DNA of 64,000 bases from Oscillospiraceae bacterium (GTDB lineage: Bacteria > Bacillota > Clostridia > Oscillospirales > Oscillospiraceae): the NCBI GenBank assembly GCA_017452505.1, contig JAFTMI010000035.1:124001-188000 (forward strand), in the 5' to 3' direction. Each line of letters opens with the position of its first letter. Positions within the stretch are counted from its first letter, which is position 1. The translations under genes and the position numbers were made by a program. Under the pieces are notes generated by a model, which searched no databases, was not told the origin of the DNA, and worked only from the letters and a program-made list of their open reading frames with translations. Shown here piece by piece: positions 17,334 through 26,514 of this stretch.

Positions 17334-18731
17334 TTACTCAGCAATTCTTCTTGCTTCCAGTTCCTCATTCATCTTTGCCATAGTCTTCTTATCCAGGTTG
17401 TAGATCAAACCCAAACCAACAAACTGCAACAATGCAGAGAACAGGAAAGTTGCTGCAACCAGGTAGCGCATTCTCACTGCAACTTCCCACAGCTGGTTGC
17501 CTTCGTTGGCGCCAACATAACCCAGAGCTACCATAATGATGAGAACCAGAGAAGGCCCAAGGCCCTGTGCCAACTTACGGAAGAAGGAGTGCAAAGAATA
17601 AACTGTGCCTTCCTCGCGGACACCAAACTTCCATTCATTATAGTCAATGGCATCGCCCATCATTGCCCAGGAAACAGTGGAGTAGATACCCAGGCCCAAG
17701 CTGTAAATCAACTGGCAACCAATATAAATCACCAGATCCAACTGCGTGTTATTCGGAGTTACAACAAACAGGCCCAATGCTGCAACGACAGAACAGATAG
17801 AGCCAAAGGTAGCCAGTTCCTTCTTGCCGTACTTGACAACCATCTTACGGGCAAGAGGGGTAAATACCACAATGGGAATCATTGCAAAAAGCTGCACAAT
17901 ACCGGAAATCTGCACATTCTTAAAGTAAGACTGGAAAATAACCGTAACTGCAGAAGTAGCGCCCTGCATACCGATAAACATACCCATAGCTGCCAGGGTT
18001 GCACCCACGGCAGGACGGTTTTTAATGAAGTTGCCAAAAGCCTTAAATACATTGAACTTAGGCTGATCTTCATTGCATGCCACATCAGTATCCACACGGA
18101 TTTCGGTGTTCTTGATCATAAACTGGAAGCAGATAAAGCCCAGTGCACCCATAACCAAAGCAGCAATAAAGACACGATTGCCCACCAGGTTATTGTTGGA
18201 ATCATAAATGATGAAGGGCAAAATTACCATAGGCAGCATATTACCAAAAATAGAGCCGATGGAACGCCAGGCAGAAAGGCTTGCACGGTCAGCAGGCTCC
18301 TTGGAGATCAAAGAAAGCAAACTGCCGTAAGGAACATTGGCAACAGTATAGAAAGCATCCCACACAACATAACCAGCAATAAAGATGATCATTTTTGCCC
18401 AAACAGGTGCGTTGGGGAAAGGCAGGAAACAGCAAGCGCCGCCAACAATCAAACCAATAGAACCGGCCCAAATGTACTGCAGAAACTTATTTCTCTTGTA
18501 ATTGTGCTTATCTGCATCGATCATAGAGCCAATCAGAGGATCATTGATAGCATCCCAAACCTGCACTACAATCAGCAGCAGTGCATACCACAGGTCCAGA
18601 CCCATAAACTGAGTCCAGAAAATAGACATTGTGCCCTTCAAGGCAAAGCTCATATTACAGCCCAGATCACCGGCTGCATAGGCAATACTGTCCCGAATAC
18701 CAAAGGGACGGGGTTGTTTTGTAGTTTTCAC
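17334..18731 (-). CDS. GPH-family glycoside/hexuronide:cation symporter (MFS)
   Basis: A 465-residue MFS protein of the glycoside-pentoside-hexuronide type, with about 12 hydrophobic segments. MelB/GPH signatures are visible: YAAGDLGCNMSF at the N-terminus, DAINDPLIGSMIDAD near residue 70 and GVREEGTVYSL near 380. It should import a glycoside with Na+ or H+ for cleavage by the GH2 enzyme encoded downstream. The start is the GTG 8 bases from GGAGG; an in-frame TTG two codons upstream is too close to that site. It is divergent from the AraC regulator, which probably controls it. Confidence 0.92.
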   Translation of the reverse strand: MKTTKQPRPFGIRDSIAYAAGDLGCNMSFALKGTMSIFWTQFMGLDLWYALLLIVVQVWDAINDPLIGSMIDADKHNYKRNKFLQYIWAGSIGLIVGGACCFLPFPNAPVWAKMIIFIAGYVVWDAFYTVANVPYGSLLSLISKEPADRASLSAWRSIGSIFGNMLPMVILPFIIYDSNNNLVGNRVFIAALVMGALGFICFQFMIKNTEIRVDTDVACNEDQPKFNVFKAFGNFIKNRPAVGATLAAMGMFIGMQGATSAVTVIFQSYFKNVQISGIVQLFAMIPIVVFTPLARKMVVKYGKKELATFGSICSVVAALGLFVVTPNNTQLDLVIYIGCQLIYSLGLGIYSTVSWAMMGDAIDYNEWKFGVREEGTVYSLHSFFRKLAQGLGPSLVLIIMVALGYVGANEGNQLWEVAVRMRYLVAATFLFSALLQFVGLGLIYNLDKKTMAKMNEELEARRIAE

Positions 18732-18758
18732 AGACAAAACCTCCTAAACATTTTTAAC

Positions 18759-18785
18759 AAAGAAACGCATACCTCTCGTTTCTTT
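18759..18785. promoter_or_regulatory. Inverted repeat in the symporter leader, candidate AraC operator
   Basis: AAAGAAACG and CGTTTCTTT form a 9-bp inverted repeat with a 9-base spacer. It lies between the symporter start and the divergent AraC promoter, so it could be a regulator site or a leader hairpin. Confidence 0.45.
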
Positions 18786-18811
18786 TTTTACATTTTACCA
18801 TACAAGCCCTA

Positions 18812-18840
18812 TTGCGAAAACAATAAATCTCTGTTATTAT
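18812..18840 (+). promoter_or_regulatory. Promoter of the AraC gene
   Basis: -35 TTGCGA, 17-bp spacer, -10 TATTAT, about 35 bases upstream of the start codon. Confidence 0.75.
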
Positions 18841-18874
18841 AACACATATCTCATATACATCAAGAGGTGTCTTT

Positions 18875-19987
18875 ATGGAAGAAACACTTATCTTTCTGCA
18901 AAAATTATTGAATCTCACAACCGGGATTCCATTAACTGTTGTCCCTTTGGATAGACATTCTCTGACAACATTTTTGAAAAACGCAACAGCTCATACTTTT
19001 GATCCGGCAGTTACGGATGCAGATTCTCTCTTACAGCAGATTATAACAGGTAAGAGTAATATTTTTGAATACAAATTGTCGGACAATATCTTCATTTGGG
19101 TAATACCACTCAGAACCCAAAACCGGGTACTCATATTAGGTCCGGTTATAACAGTGTCCGCAGAAAACTCCCCACTCCCTTTTGCAGAATATAACACCGT
19201 TTGCAGAATTGGACAATTATTGTCCCAATTCGCCTTTGGTCAGGTGCTTCCCCCTGTGCTCTCCACAGATGCCCATTTGATTCGTCACACCCCAATTGCC
19301 GGCGAGGACATCTCACAAATGCGCCAGGTCGAGCAGCGGTATGAATACAGCGCAGCCCTTACCAATGCTGTTCAGCAGGGCAACCTGTCTTTGGCAATGC
19401 ATTTGATCGGTCAGTATGACCCCGCCAAAAACACTTCCGTAAGAAACACCAACCCTCTGCGGAACGCGCAGAATTACTGCATCGTGCTGAACACGCAGCT
19501 TCGTCACGCGTTGGAGGAAACCGGTATTCACCCCTATCAAGTGGACAGGCTATCCAACGAGATCGGTTTAGAAATCGAACAACTGAAAAATATTTCTCAG
19601 TTGCCGGATTTCTTCAGCGGTGTCATCCGACGGTACTGTAGACTGGTGCAAGAACACGCTTACCCCAATTTGAAGCCACTGACCAACCTGGCTGTGACAT
19701 ATATCAAAGAGCATTTGGCAGACAATCTCACCGTCAAAGATACCGCAAAAGCCCTGACCATCAACGCAAACTACCTGTCCTCCCTTTTTCACAAGGATAT
19801 GGGAATGACTTTCATTGATTTTGTCAACAAAGAACGGACAAACCAGGCCGCTGCCCTGCTCCGCCACACCAACCTGCAAATACAGCAGATTGCCTCCACT
19901 GTTGGGTATAACAACACCAGCTATTTTGCCAAGCAGTTTGTACGGTTTCAAGGAATCAGCCCCAGCCATTATCGGCGTGAGATATAA
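18875..19987 (+). CDS. AraC-family transcriptional regulator
   Basis: A 370-residue regulator. The C-terminal ~100 residues are the AraC double helix-turn-helix (NLTVKDTAKALTINANYLSSLFHKDMGMTF and IQQIASTVGYNNTSYFAKQFVRFQGISPSHYRR). The first ~260 residues are a sensor region without a cupin signature. It begins 143 bases from the divergent symporter start, so local control of the symporter and GH2 genes is likely. GAGGTG precedes the ATG. Confidence 0.9.
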   Translation: MEETLIFLQKLLNLTTGIPLTVVPLDRHSLTTFLKNATAHTFDPAVTDADSLLQQIITGKSNIFEYKLSDNIFIWVIPLRTQNRVLILGPVITVSAENSPLPFAEYNTVCRIGQLLSQFAFGQVLPPVLSTDAHLIRHTPIAGEDISQMRQVEQRYEYSAALTNAVQQGNLSLAMHLIGQYDPAKNTSVRNTNPLRNAQNYCIVLNTQLRHALEETGIHPYQVDRLSNEIGLEIEQLKNISQLPDFFSGVIRRYCRLVQEHAYPNLKPLTNLAVTYIKEHLADNLTVKDTAKALTINANYLSSLFHKDMGMTFIDFVNKERTNQAAALLRHTNLQIQQIASTVGYNNTSYFAKQFVRFQGISPSHYRREI

Positions 19988-19992
19988 CAACC

Positions 19993-20026
19993 CCCTCTGT
20001 GCTTAGAGCACAGAGGGATGTTTTTT
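19993..20026 (+). terminator. Terminator after the AraC gene
   Basis: An 11-bp stem CCCTCTGTGCT/AGCACAGAGGG with a TAG loop and a six-T run. The T run overlaps the stop of the convergent aldo-keto reductase gene. Confidence 0.93.
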
Positions 20027-21203
20027 AATACAATTTGAAAACCTCCACCACTTTGCGGGCTGTTTTGTATACGGGGCCTTCCAGGTCCTTCTTCACATTT
20101 TTCAATTCCTGGCGAATGGATATTCCCTGAGGGCAATGACTTTCGCACTTGCCACAACCGATACACAGTGATGCAGCGGTAGAATCCTTTCGTGCTGCGC
20201 TGCACATAAAATGCTCCCGCAGGCCGGCAAACTTACCCTCAGAAGCCATTCGGTTATACGCGGCAAAAGCGCCGGGAATGTCCACACCTTTGGGGCAAGG
20301 CATACAGTAGCCACAGCCGGTACAGCCAACCTTCAATTTGGCATTGATAGCCGCCACAACCTTTTGGAACATTGCTTCCTCTTCTGTCCCCATCTCACCG
20401 ATCTTTGCATCAGAAGCGGTCTGCACATTCTCCCTAAGCATTTCCATAGAATTCATACCGGACAGAACGCAGGTAACTTCCTCCTGGTTCCACAGCCACC
20501 GAAACGCCCACTGGGCCGGAGTCCGGGAGATGGGATGCTCAGCAAAAGCATCAACAGCAACCTGTGGCAATCGGTTTACCAGCTTGCCGCCACGCAGCGG
20601 CTCCATAATAATCACCGGCAGACCCTTGCTATGGGCATATTGCAAACCGCGGCGGCCTGCCTGGGAATGTTCGTCTAAGTAGTTGTACTGGATCTGGCAA
20701 AAATCCCAATCGTAGGCATCCACCAGCTTGCAGAACATATCTGAATTGCCGTGGTAAGAAAAGCCGATTTGACGGATAGCACCGGAACGCTTTTTCTCCT
20801 CCAAGAAGTCCAGCACACCCAGTTTTATTTGTTTTTCCCAAGTGGCAATATCTGTGAGCATGTGCATCAGATAGTAGTCCACATAATCGGTTTTTAAGCG
20901 TTTCAGCTGTTCGTTGAACAGTTTTTCCATTCCCTCCCGGGATTTGATCAGGTAATGGGGCAGCTTGGTAGCGATCTTTACCTTCTCACGAACACCGTTT
21001 TTCGCCAGTATCTCACCGAGAGCTGCTTCACTGCCGGGGTAAATATAGGCGGTATCAAAGTAATTCACACCGGCTTCGATAGCGGCCAAAATTTCTCTTT
21101 CAGCCTCTGCCATATCGATGGCCGGGCCGTTGCGGCGAAACCGCATGCAGCCAAAGCCCAGGACAGATATGTCATTGCCGTATTTATCCTTCCGATACTG
21201 CAT
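20025..21203 (-). CDS. Aldo/keto reductase with two 4Fe-4S cluster motifs
   Basis: A 392-residue fusion. Residues ~1-270 are an aldo-keto reductase barrel (FDTAYIYPGSEAALG with catalytic Tyr; Lys in ATKLPH; His in YLMHML). The C-terminal ~110 residues carry two ferredoxin-like Cys motifs, CTGCGYCMPCPKG and CIGCGKCESHCPQG. This architecture is common in anaerobic Clostridia, with unknown electron partners. The start at the inner ATG fits GAGGAAG upstream and overlaps the PAP2 gene by 20 bases. It ends a three-gene operon. Confidence 0.92.
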   Translation of the reverse strand: MQYRKDKYGNDISVLGFGCMRFRRNGPAIDMAEAEREILAAIEAGVNYFDTAYIYPGSEAALGEILAKNGVREKVKIATKLPHYLIKSREGMEKLFNEQLKRLKTDYVDYYLMHMLTDIATWEKQIKLGVLDFLEEKKRSGAIRQIGFSYHGNSDMFCKLVDAYDWDFCQIQYNYLDEHSQAGRRGLQYAHSKGLPVIIMEPLRGGKLVNRLPQVAVDAFAEHPISRTPAQWAFRWLWNQEEVTCVLSGMNSMEMLRENVQTASDAKIGEMGTEEEAMFQKVVAAINAKLKVGCTGCGYCMPCPKGVDIPGAFAAYNRMASEGKFAGLREHFMCSAARKDSTAASLCIGCGKCESHCPQGISIRQELKNVKKDLEGPVYKTARKVVEVFKLY

Positions 21204-21879
21204 TTTTACACCACTTCCTCTTATAATATTTGCCGAAGGCAACGATCTCCGCTACCAAGCAAACAGGGATCGCTGCGAAAATATCCACCACAGAATGCTG
21301 CTTGGTAAAGGCCACAGACAGGCATACAAAAATCACAAAGATCACAACAAAGGTCTTTACATACCATGTAGCAGACTTTTCCTTCAACCAGGCAGAGGCG
21401 ATACCCAAAGAGTACGCCACATGCAGCGAGGGGCAAACGCCGGTGTTGGTATCCTGGCTATAAATGATATTCATAATCCAAGTGAGGAAATTCTCCCGGC
21501 CCAAAGTGTCTAAATCCGGGCGCAGATCCTGTCGGCTGGGCCAAACAATATAACACACCACTGCGATAGCCTGGGTGACAATAATGTAAGTCTGCAGTCC
21601 CTTGAAATTATCGATATGGTAAAGCAGGAAATAGCCCAAGGACACCACGATCAAGAAGTACCAACCCACATAAGGAATGACAAACCACTCGTTAAAGGGA
21701 ATCACATCGTCCAGCGGATGCCACACCACATGGCACTTTTCCGCAGGAATCAGATTCTCCGTGAGAAAATAGCACAGAAAATACACCACCCAGCCTAACA
21801 GCAACAGCACATGGCGGTACTGGGGGCTTGTTATATTGGAAAAACGCAATTTGCTGTAATCCACAACAGGTTTTCTCAT
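21184..21879 (-). CDS. PAP2-family membrane phosphatase
   Basis: A 231-residue integral membrane protein with about six hydrophobic segments. The PAP2 motifs are CPSLHVAYS near residue 150 (motif with catalytic His) and KQHSVVDIFAA near 195 (nucleophile His and Asp). It resembles the inositolphosphotransferase-like branch of PAP2 enzymes. Its start overlaps the stop of the acyltransferase gene by 4 bases, so a lipid substrate is a fair inference. Confidence 0.87.
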   Translation of the reverse strand: MRKPVVDYSKLRFSNITSPQYRHVLLLLGWVVYFLCYFLTENLIPAEKCHVVWHPLDDVIPFNEWFVIPYVGWYFLIVVSLGYFLLYHIDNFKGLQTYIIVTQAIAVVCYIVWPSRQDLRPDLDTLGRENFLTWIMNIIYSQDTNTGVCPSLHVAYSLGIASAWLKEKSATWYVKTFVVIFVIFVCLSVAFTKQHSVVDIFAAIPVCLVAEIVAFGKYYKRKWCKNAVSEG

Positions 21880-22640
21880 TTTTCTGTTTCCTCCTCAGGA
21901 CGGTTTTGGGGATAGTACTTTGCACCCACATTGGGGTACGGCACTACAGTATGCTGCGGCAGATTTACCGCAATTTGGGTAATCTCCTCCATCAGATAAT
22001 TTGTGATCCGCTGGCGCTCTTGTTCTATAGGGGCATTGGGATCAAATACGGTAGGTTTGCCGATATACATTTTCTTTAGGTTGGGTGCAACATACAGCGG
22101 CACAAAAGGCACTACCTTTCCGGTGCGCTTATAGTAGAGTTTTGCCACATCGATATACTTATCCTGGAACTGATAAACGATGTTGTTATACGGGGTGTAG
22201 CACTCCGGGAAGATGATCACATTGGTGCTGTCCTCCAGGGCAGAGATGGTCAGCTTAAAGGTGGTAAGCAGGCGGTTATCCCGGTAGACAGGAATCGTTT
22301 TGGCATTACGGAACAGGCACACGGCAAGCGGTGCGATCAAATAGGACGCAATACGGTAAAACCAATGGGTCCACTTGGGCTTCATGCTCCAAAAATCCTC
22401 AAACGCATACGCAGGAACTTCTTTCAGATACATCATCTGATGGGCACACCACATCTTTCGCTTGCCGGGAAAATAAAACTCACCGGCCAACGGTCCGTGC
22501 ATATGAGAATGGTTACCCACCACGATACAGGGCTCCTGGGGCAGGTTCTCCTGCCCTACCACCTCAATTTTCGGATATATCAAGCCCAATATCCAGCGAA
22601 TAACACGGAAACAGGCTTGAGAAAACTTACTGGACTTCAT
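21876..22640 (-). CDS. PlsC-like 1-acylglycerol-3-phosphate acyltransferase family protein
   Basis: A 254-residue membrane-associated acyltransferase. The block I region reads VVGNHSHMHGP near residue 40. It has His residues but not the canonical NHxxxxD spacing, since the Asp position is Pro. Block III reads IIFPECYT, close to the FPEGTR consensus, and IGKPTVFDPN fits the C-terminal block. The changed block I makes activity uncertain, or points to a related acyl transfer reaction. It is the first gene of the operon with PAP2 and the aldo-keto reductase. Confidence 0.8.
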   Translation of the reverse strand: MKSSKFSQACFRVIRWILGLIYPKIEVVGQENLPQEPCIVVGNHSHMHGPLAGEFYFPGKRKMWCAHQMMYLKEVPAYAFEDFWSMKPKWTHWFYRIASYLIAPLAVCLFRNAKTIPVYRDNRLLTTFKLTISALEDSTNVIIFPECYTPYNNIVYQFQDKYIDVAKLYYKRTGKVVPFVPLYVAPNLKKMYIGKPTVFDPNAPIEQERQRITNYLMEEITQIAVNLPQHTVVPYPNVGAKYYPQNRPEEETEK

Positions 22641-22738
22641 TTATGTACTTCCTCTCAGCTATAACTTATCAAGTATTATAGCACAAAAATGTTAAAAGTA
22701 TATAAATATTTTCATCTTCTAAAAAATGGGAATCCGGG

Positions 22739-22767
22739 TTGCTTTCCCGGTTGTATTATGCTATACT
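22739..22767 (+). promoter_or_regulatory. Promoter of the M20/CapA/Gfo operon
   Basis: -35 TTGCTT, 17-bp spacer, -10 TATACT, about 50 bases upstream of the first start codon. Confidence 0.75.
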
Positions 22768-22817
22768 GTCTTTGATTATGGCCAGCTGGCTAAAATACAG
22801 AAAACAAGGTGATTTTT

Positions 22818-23969
22818 ATGGTCTTATCCAAGGAAATTTTAGAGCATATAGAAGCAAATTCCCAGGAAGCTTTGGACCTGCTGATGGAGTTAGGTAAGAT
22901 CCCCGCACCCTCCAATCACGAAGAAAAACGGGCAGCTTTTTGCAAGGAATGGCTGGAAAAGCAGGGCGCTACGGGTGTGTACATAGATGAAGCGCTGAAT
23001 GTGGTATATCCTGTGGGCAATGTGGAAAGCGGTCCGCTGGTGGTATTTATGGCCCATACCGATGTGGTCTTCCCCGACACCGAGGAACTGCCTATGCGTG
23101 TGGAAGACGGCAAACTTTACTGCCCCGGTATTGGCGATGACACCATCCATTTGGTTGCGCTGCTGATGGCCGCCAAGTACATTGCACAGAACAACCTTGT
23201 TCCCAAGAATGTGGGCATGCTGCTGGTTGCCAACGCCGGTGAGGAAGGTCTTGGCAATCTGAAGGGCTGCAAGAAGATTTTTGAAAAGTACGGCGACCGT
23301 GTAACCGAGTTTGTTACCTTCGATGGTCCTTTCGCCCCTAACGCAACCTCCGGCAAGATTGCGACGGTTGCCGTAGGCTCCAAGCGGTATAAGATTGAAA
23401 TCGATACCGAGGGTGGCCACTCCTACAGCAAATTCGGCAACCGGAACGCCATTGCTTATATGGCCTCCTTGATCGACACTCTGTATAACATCAAGGTTCC
23501 CAACCGGGGCAAGACCACTTACAATGTGGGCCTTATCTCCGGCGGTACTTCTGTCAACACCATCGCTCAGCACGCGGAAATGCTTTATGAGTTCCGTTCC
23601 GACAACCGGGATGACTTAGCAGAGATGGAAGCACACTTAAATGCCGCTTTGGCCTTCTATGCCACCAAGGGCATCAAGGTTACGACTACAATTGTTGGCA
23701 ACCGCCCTTGTGGCATTGAAGTAGATGCTGAACGCCACAATGCACTGATCAACCGCACCCAGGCAACTGTCGAAAAATACTTTGGCTTTGTACCAGTACC
23801 CGGCTCTGCTTCCACCGACTGCAACATTCCTCTGTCTATGGGCATTCCCTCCGTTGAAGTTTCCTGCGGACGGGGCGGCGGTGCTCACACCCGTGAGGAA
23901 TTCATCGAGATCGACAGTCAGCTCCCCGGCATCAAACTGGCATTTGAATTGATCCTGCACCATATGTAA
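22818..23969 (+). CDS. M20-family metallopeptidase/amidohydrolase
   Basis: A 383-residue cytoplasmic M20 enzyme. Metal-binding motifs are FMAHTDVVFPD near residue 80, PGIGDDTIHL near 107 and NAGEEGLG near 143. The dimerisation domain inserts at about 190-300, and GGGAHTREEF near the C-terminus supplies the last His. The ATG at 22818 is preferred to a GTG 9 bases upstream, which lies in the AAGGTGA ribosome site. It is followed after 12 bases by CapA. The substrate is unknown; a peptide or N-acyl amino acid is likely for the family. Confidence 0.88.
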   Translation: MVLSKEILEHIEANSQEALDLLMELGKIPAPSNHEEKRAAFCKEWLEKQGATGVYIDEALNVVYPVGNVESGPLVVFMAHTDVVFPDTEELPMRVEDGKLYCPGIGDDTIHLVALLMAAKYIAQNNLVPKNVGMLLVANAGEEGLGNLKGCKKIFEKYGDRVTEFVTFDGPFAPNATSGKIATVAVGSKRYKIEIDTEGGHSYSKFGNRNAIAYMASLIDTLYNIKVPNRGKTTYNVGLISGGTSVNTIAQHAEMLYEFRSDNRDDLAEMEAHLNAALAFYATKGIKVTTTIVGNRPCGIEVDAERHNALINRTQATVEKYFGFVPVPGSASTDCNIPLSMGIPSVEVSCGRGGGAHTREEFIEIDSQLPGIKLAFELILHHM

Positions 23970-23981
23970 GGAGAGAGATAA

Positions 23982-25280
23982 ATGGCTGAGAAAACAACTT
24001 TTATCGCCACCGGCGATGCCTTTATGACCCGTCGGTTGCCTGAGGGCGGCTACCCCGGCTTTGCTGAGATCCAGGAGATCATTGGAAGGCACGATGTAAA
24101 GTTCAACAATCTGGAGATCACCATTCACAATCAGGAGGGTTATCCGGCGGTTGTATCCGGCGGCACCTGGGCTATGGCAGAACCGGAGATTTTGGACGAT
24201 TTGAAGCAGTACGGCTTTAATTTATACAATACTGCCAACAACCACTCCGGTGACTACGGCAGTGGCGGCATTTTGGCTACCTGCAAGTATCTGCGGGAGC
24301 GGGATATGGTCTATGCCGGTACTGGTGCAACGCTCCGTGAGGCTGCTGCCCCCGCTTATCTGGAAACCGAAAACGCCCGTGTGGCACTGCTTGCCTGCAG
24401 CGTTTGTGACGGCACTTACGCTTCCATAGCAGGTGATCAGAGCGTGGATATGATCGGCCGTCCCGGTCTGAACCCCCTGCGGTTCAAGACTACCTACCAC
24501 GTGGAGCAGAAGTACTTTGATGTACTGAAGGAAGTTGTGGATAAGACTGATATGAACGCCAGCAAACTCTACTCCATTGCCTGCGGTTATGCCAATCCCC
24601 TACCTGAGGACGAACTGGCAATGGGCAGCCTGGGCTTCAAGCTGGACACCAAGACCGAACAGCACACTGCCCCGCTGAAGAAAGACCTGGACCGCATGAT
24701 CGCCAACATCCGGGAAGCCCGCCGGCAGGCTGACTATGTGCTGGTCAGCATCCACTCCCATAAGTTTGCCGGTCTGGACACTGTCAATCCCGCTGAGTTT
24801 ATGCAGACCTACTGCAAGGCCTGTATCGATGCAGGAGCTGATGCGATTCTGGGCCACGGCCCCCACGAACTACAGGGCATCGAGATCTACAAGGGCAAGC
24901 CCATTTTCTATTCTCTGGGCAACTTTATTTTCCAAACCGAGACTGTTTCTCTGCAGCCTGCTGATGCCTATCAGAACAAGGGTATGGCGCATGACACCTT
25001 CGTAGGTGAATATATGAACAACCGCAGCCAAAACGGCACCCGCGGTTACTGCGTACTGGAGAATATTTGGCGCAGCGTGATGGCAGGCTTCACCGCTGAG
25101 GACGGCAAGATCGCCCAAATTCAGCTCTACCCCATCGATATGCGTATGGGCGCCCCCAGAAGCAAAATGGGTATCCCCCACCTGTCCGACGATAAGGTAT
25201 TGCATTACCTTGCGGAGCTTTCCGCTCCCTTTGGCACTAAGCTGAATATCCAGGATAATATTGCTACCATTGATCTGTAA
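23982..25280 (+). CDS. CapA-family metallophosphatase-like protein
   Basis: A 432-residue member of the CapA/PgsA family (poly-gamma-glutamate synthesis type, calcineurin-like fold). Visible motifs: IATGDAFMTRR at the N-terminus, NLEITI near 45, NTANNHSGDYG near 85, SIHSHKF near 255 and LGHGPHELQGIEIYKGKPIFYSLGNF near 290. There is no signal peptide or transmembrane anchor, unlike the classic membrane CapA, which argues for a cytoplasmic hydrolase role. It is the middle gene of an operon with the M20 and Gfo/Idh genes. Confidence 0.88.
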   Translation: MAEKTTFIATGDAFMTRRLPEGGYPGFAEIQEIIGRHDVKFNNLEITIHNQEGYPAVVSGGTWAMAEPEILDDLKQYGFNLYNTANNHSGDYGSGGILATCKYLRERDMVYAGTGATLREAAAPAYLETENARVALLACSVCDGTYASIAGDQSVDMIGRPGLNPLRFKTTYHVEQKYFDVLKEVVDKTDMNASKLYSIACGYANPLPEDELAMGSLGFKLDTKTEQHTAPLKKDLDRMIANIREARRQADYVLVSIHSHKFAGLDTVNPAEFMQTYCKACIDAGADAILGHGPHELQGIEIYKGKPIFYSLGNFIFQTETVSLQPADAYQNKGMAHDTFVGEYMNNRSQNGTRGYCVLENIWRSVMAGFTAEDGKIAQIQLYPIDMRMGAPRSKMGIPHLSDDKVLHYLAELSAPFGTKLNIQDNIATIDL

Positions 25281-25295
25281 GGAGTATCAAAAGAT

Positions 25296-26471
25296 ATGGA
25301 TACGATTCGTGTCGGTATAATCGGCATAGGAAATATGGGCAGTGCCCACGCATCCTGTGTGGCCAGTGGCAAGATTGCGGGAATGGAACTGGTTGCAGTC
25401 TGTGATCCCATTCCAGCAAGACAGGAATACTGTCAAAAGACCTTTCCCCAGGCACAGGTTTACAGCGACTATCCCGCTCTTTTGCGGGACGAAGCTGTTG
25501 ATGCTGTGATCATTGCCGTCCCCCACCCTCTCCATAGTGAGATCGCATCTGCTGCACTGAAAGCAGGCAAGCATGTGCTGCTTGAAAAGCCGGTGGATAT
25601 TGCTGTAAGCAAAGCAAAGCAACTGAATAAGATAGCAGAAGAATCCGGCAAGGTGTTTGGCATTATGTTCAACCAACGCACCAATGACCTGTTCCAGCGG
25701 GCAAGAGAAATTATCCGTGGCGGTCAGTTGGGCGAATTGAAGCGTTCCGTTTGGATCATCACTAACTGGTACCGCACCCAGCACTATTACGATTCCGGCT
25801 CCTGGCGAGCCACCTGGGCCGGCGAGGGCGGCGGTGTTCTGCTTAACCAAGCACCCCACAATCTGGATCTGTGGCAATGGATCTGCGGTATGCCCTGTGA
25901 AGTCACAGGCTTCTGCGACATCGCCAAGTACCACAACATTGAAGTGGAGGACGATGTGACCATCTTTGTCCGCTATCCCAATGGGGCAACCGGCACCTTT
26001 ATCACCTCCACCGGTGAGGCTCCCGGCACCAACCGTTTGGAGATCACCGGCACATTGGGCAAGATCATTTTGGAAAACGGTTTACTCAAGTGGTGGAAAC
26101 TGAAGAGCCCCGAACCCCAGGTCCGGGTGGAATCTCAAAAGAATTTTGAGATCATTCCTTCTGATTATGAGGAGATCAAGCCCCGCTTTGAAGAACCTGC
26201 TCACGCAGGTATTCTGCAAAATTTCACCAACGCTATTTTGCACGGTGAGGAACTGCTGGCTCCCGGCATTGAAGGCATCAACGAGTTGACTATCTCTAAT
26301 GCAGCCTATCTTTCCAGCTGGAACGGCAGCCGTCCTGTAAAGCTGCCTTTGGATTGCGAAGCTTTTGATAAAAAGCTTGCTGAGCTTGCAGCAAATTCCA
26401 GCTTAAAGGATGCCAAGGTTTCCGATAAGTACAACACCGCTTACAGCAAGCGCTGGCAAATCAACTGGTAA
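25296..26471 (+). CDS. Gfo/Idh/MocA-family oxidoreductase
   Basis: A 391-residue NAD(P)-dependent sugar-type dehydrogenase. The Rossmann motif is GIIGIGNMGSAHA at residues ~7-19 and the hallmark EKPVDIAV lies near 100. The active-site region is NQAPHNLDLWQWICG near 190, with the expected His. It closes the M20/CapA operon with a 15-base gap and precedes a strong terminator. The substrate is unknown. Confidence 0.92.
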   Translation: MDTIRVGIIGIGNMGSAHASCVASGKIAGMELVAVCDPIPARQEYCQKTFPQAQVYSDYPALLRDEAVDAVIIAVPHPLHSEIASAALKAGKHVLLEKPVDIAVSKAKQLNKIAEESGKVFGIMFNQRTNDLFQRAREIIRGGQLGELKRSVWIITNWYRTQHYYDSGSWRATWAGEGGGVLLNQAPHNLDLWQWICGMPCEVTGFCDIAKYHNIEVEDDVTIFVRYPNGATGTFITSTGEAPGTNRLEITGTLGKIILENGLLKWWKLKSPEPQVRVESQKNFEIIPSDYEEIKPRFEEPAHAGILQNFTNAILHGEELLAPGIEGINELTISNAAYLSSWNGSRPVKLPLDCEAFDKKLAELAANSSLKDAKVSDKYNTAYSKRWQINW

Positions 26472-26484
26472 TTACATAACGCAA

Positions 26485-26510
26485 AGAGCCGCCGGGATAC
26501 CGGCGGCTCT
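26485..26510. terminator. Terminator between the Gfo/Idh and CNNM genes
   Basis: A perfect 11-bp stem AGAGCCGCCGG/CCGGCGGCTCT with a GATA loop between convergent genes. The T runs are modest. Confidence 0.85.
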
Positions 26511-26514
26511 TATA

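Noticed and set aside
14980-17403. An 807-codon open frame opposite the GH2 gene.
   Set aside because: Shadow of the GH2 coding strand; no ribosome site, no domain, and it would run through the GH2 terminator.
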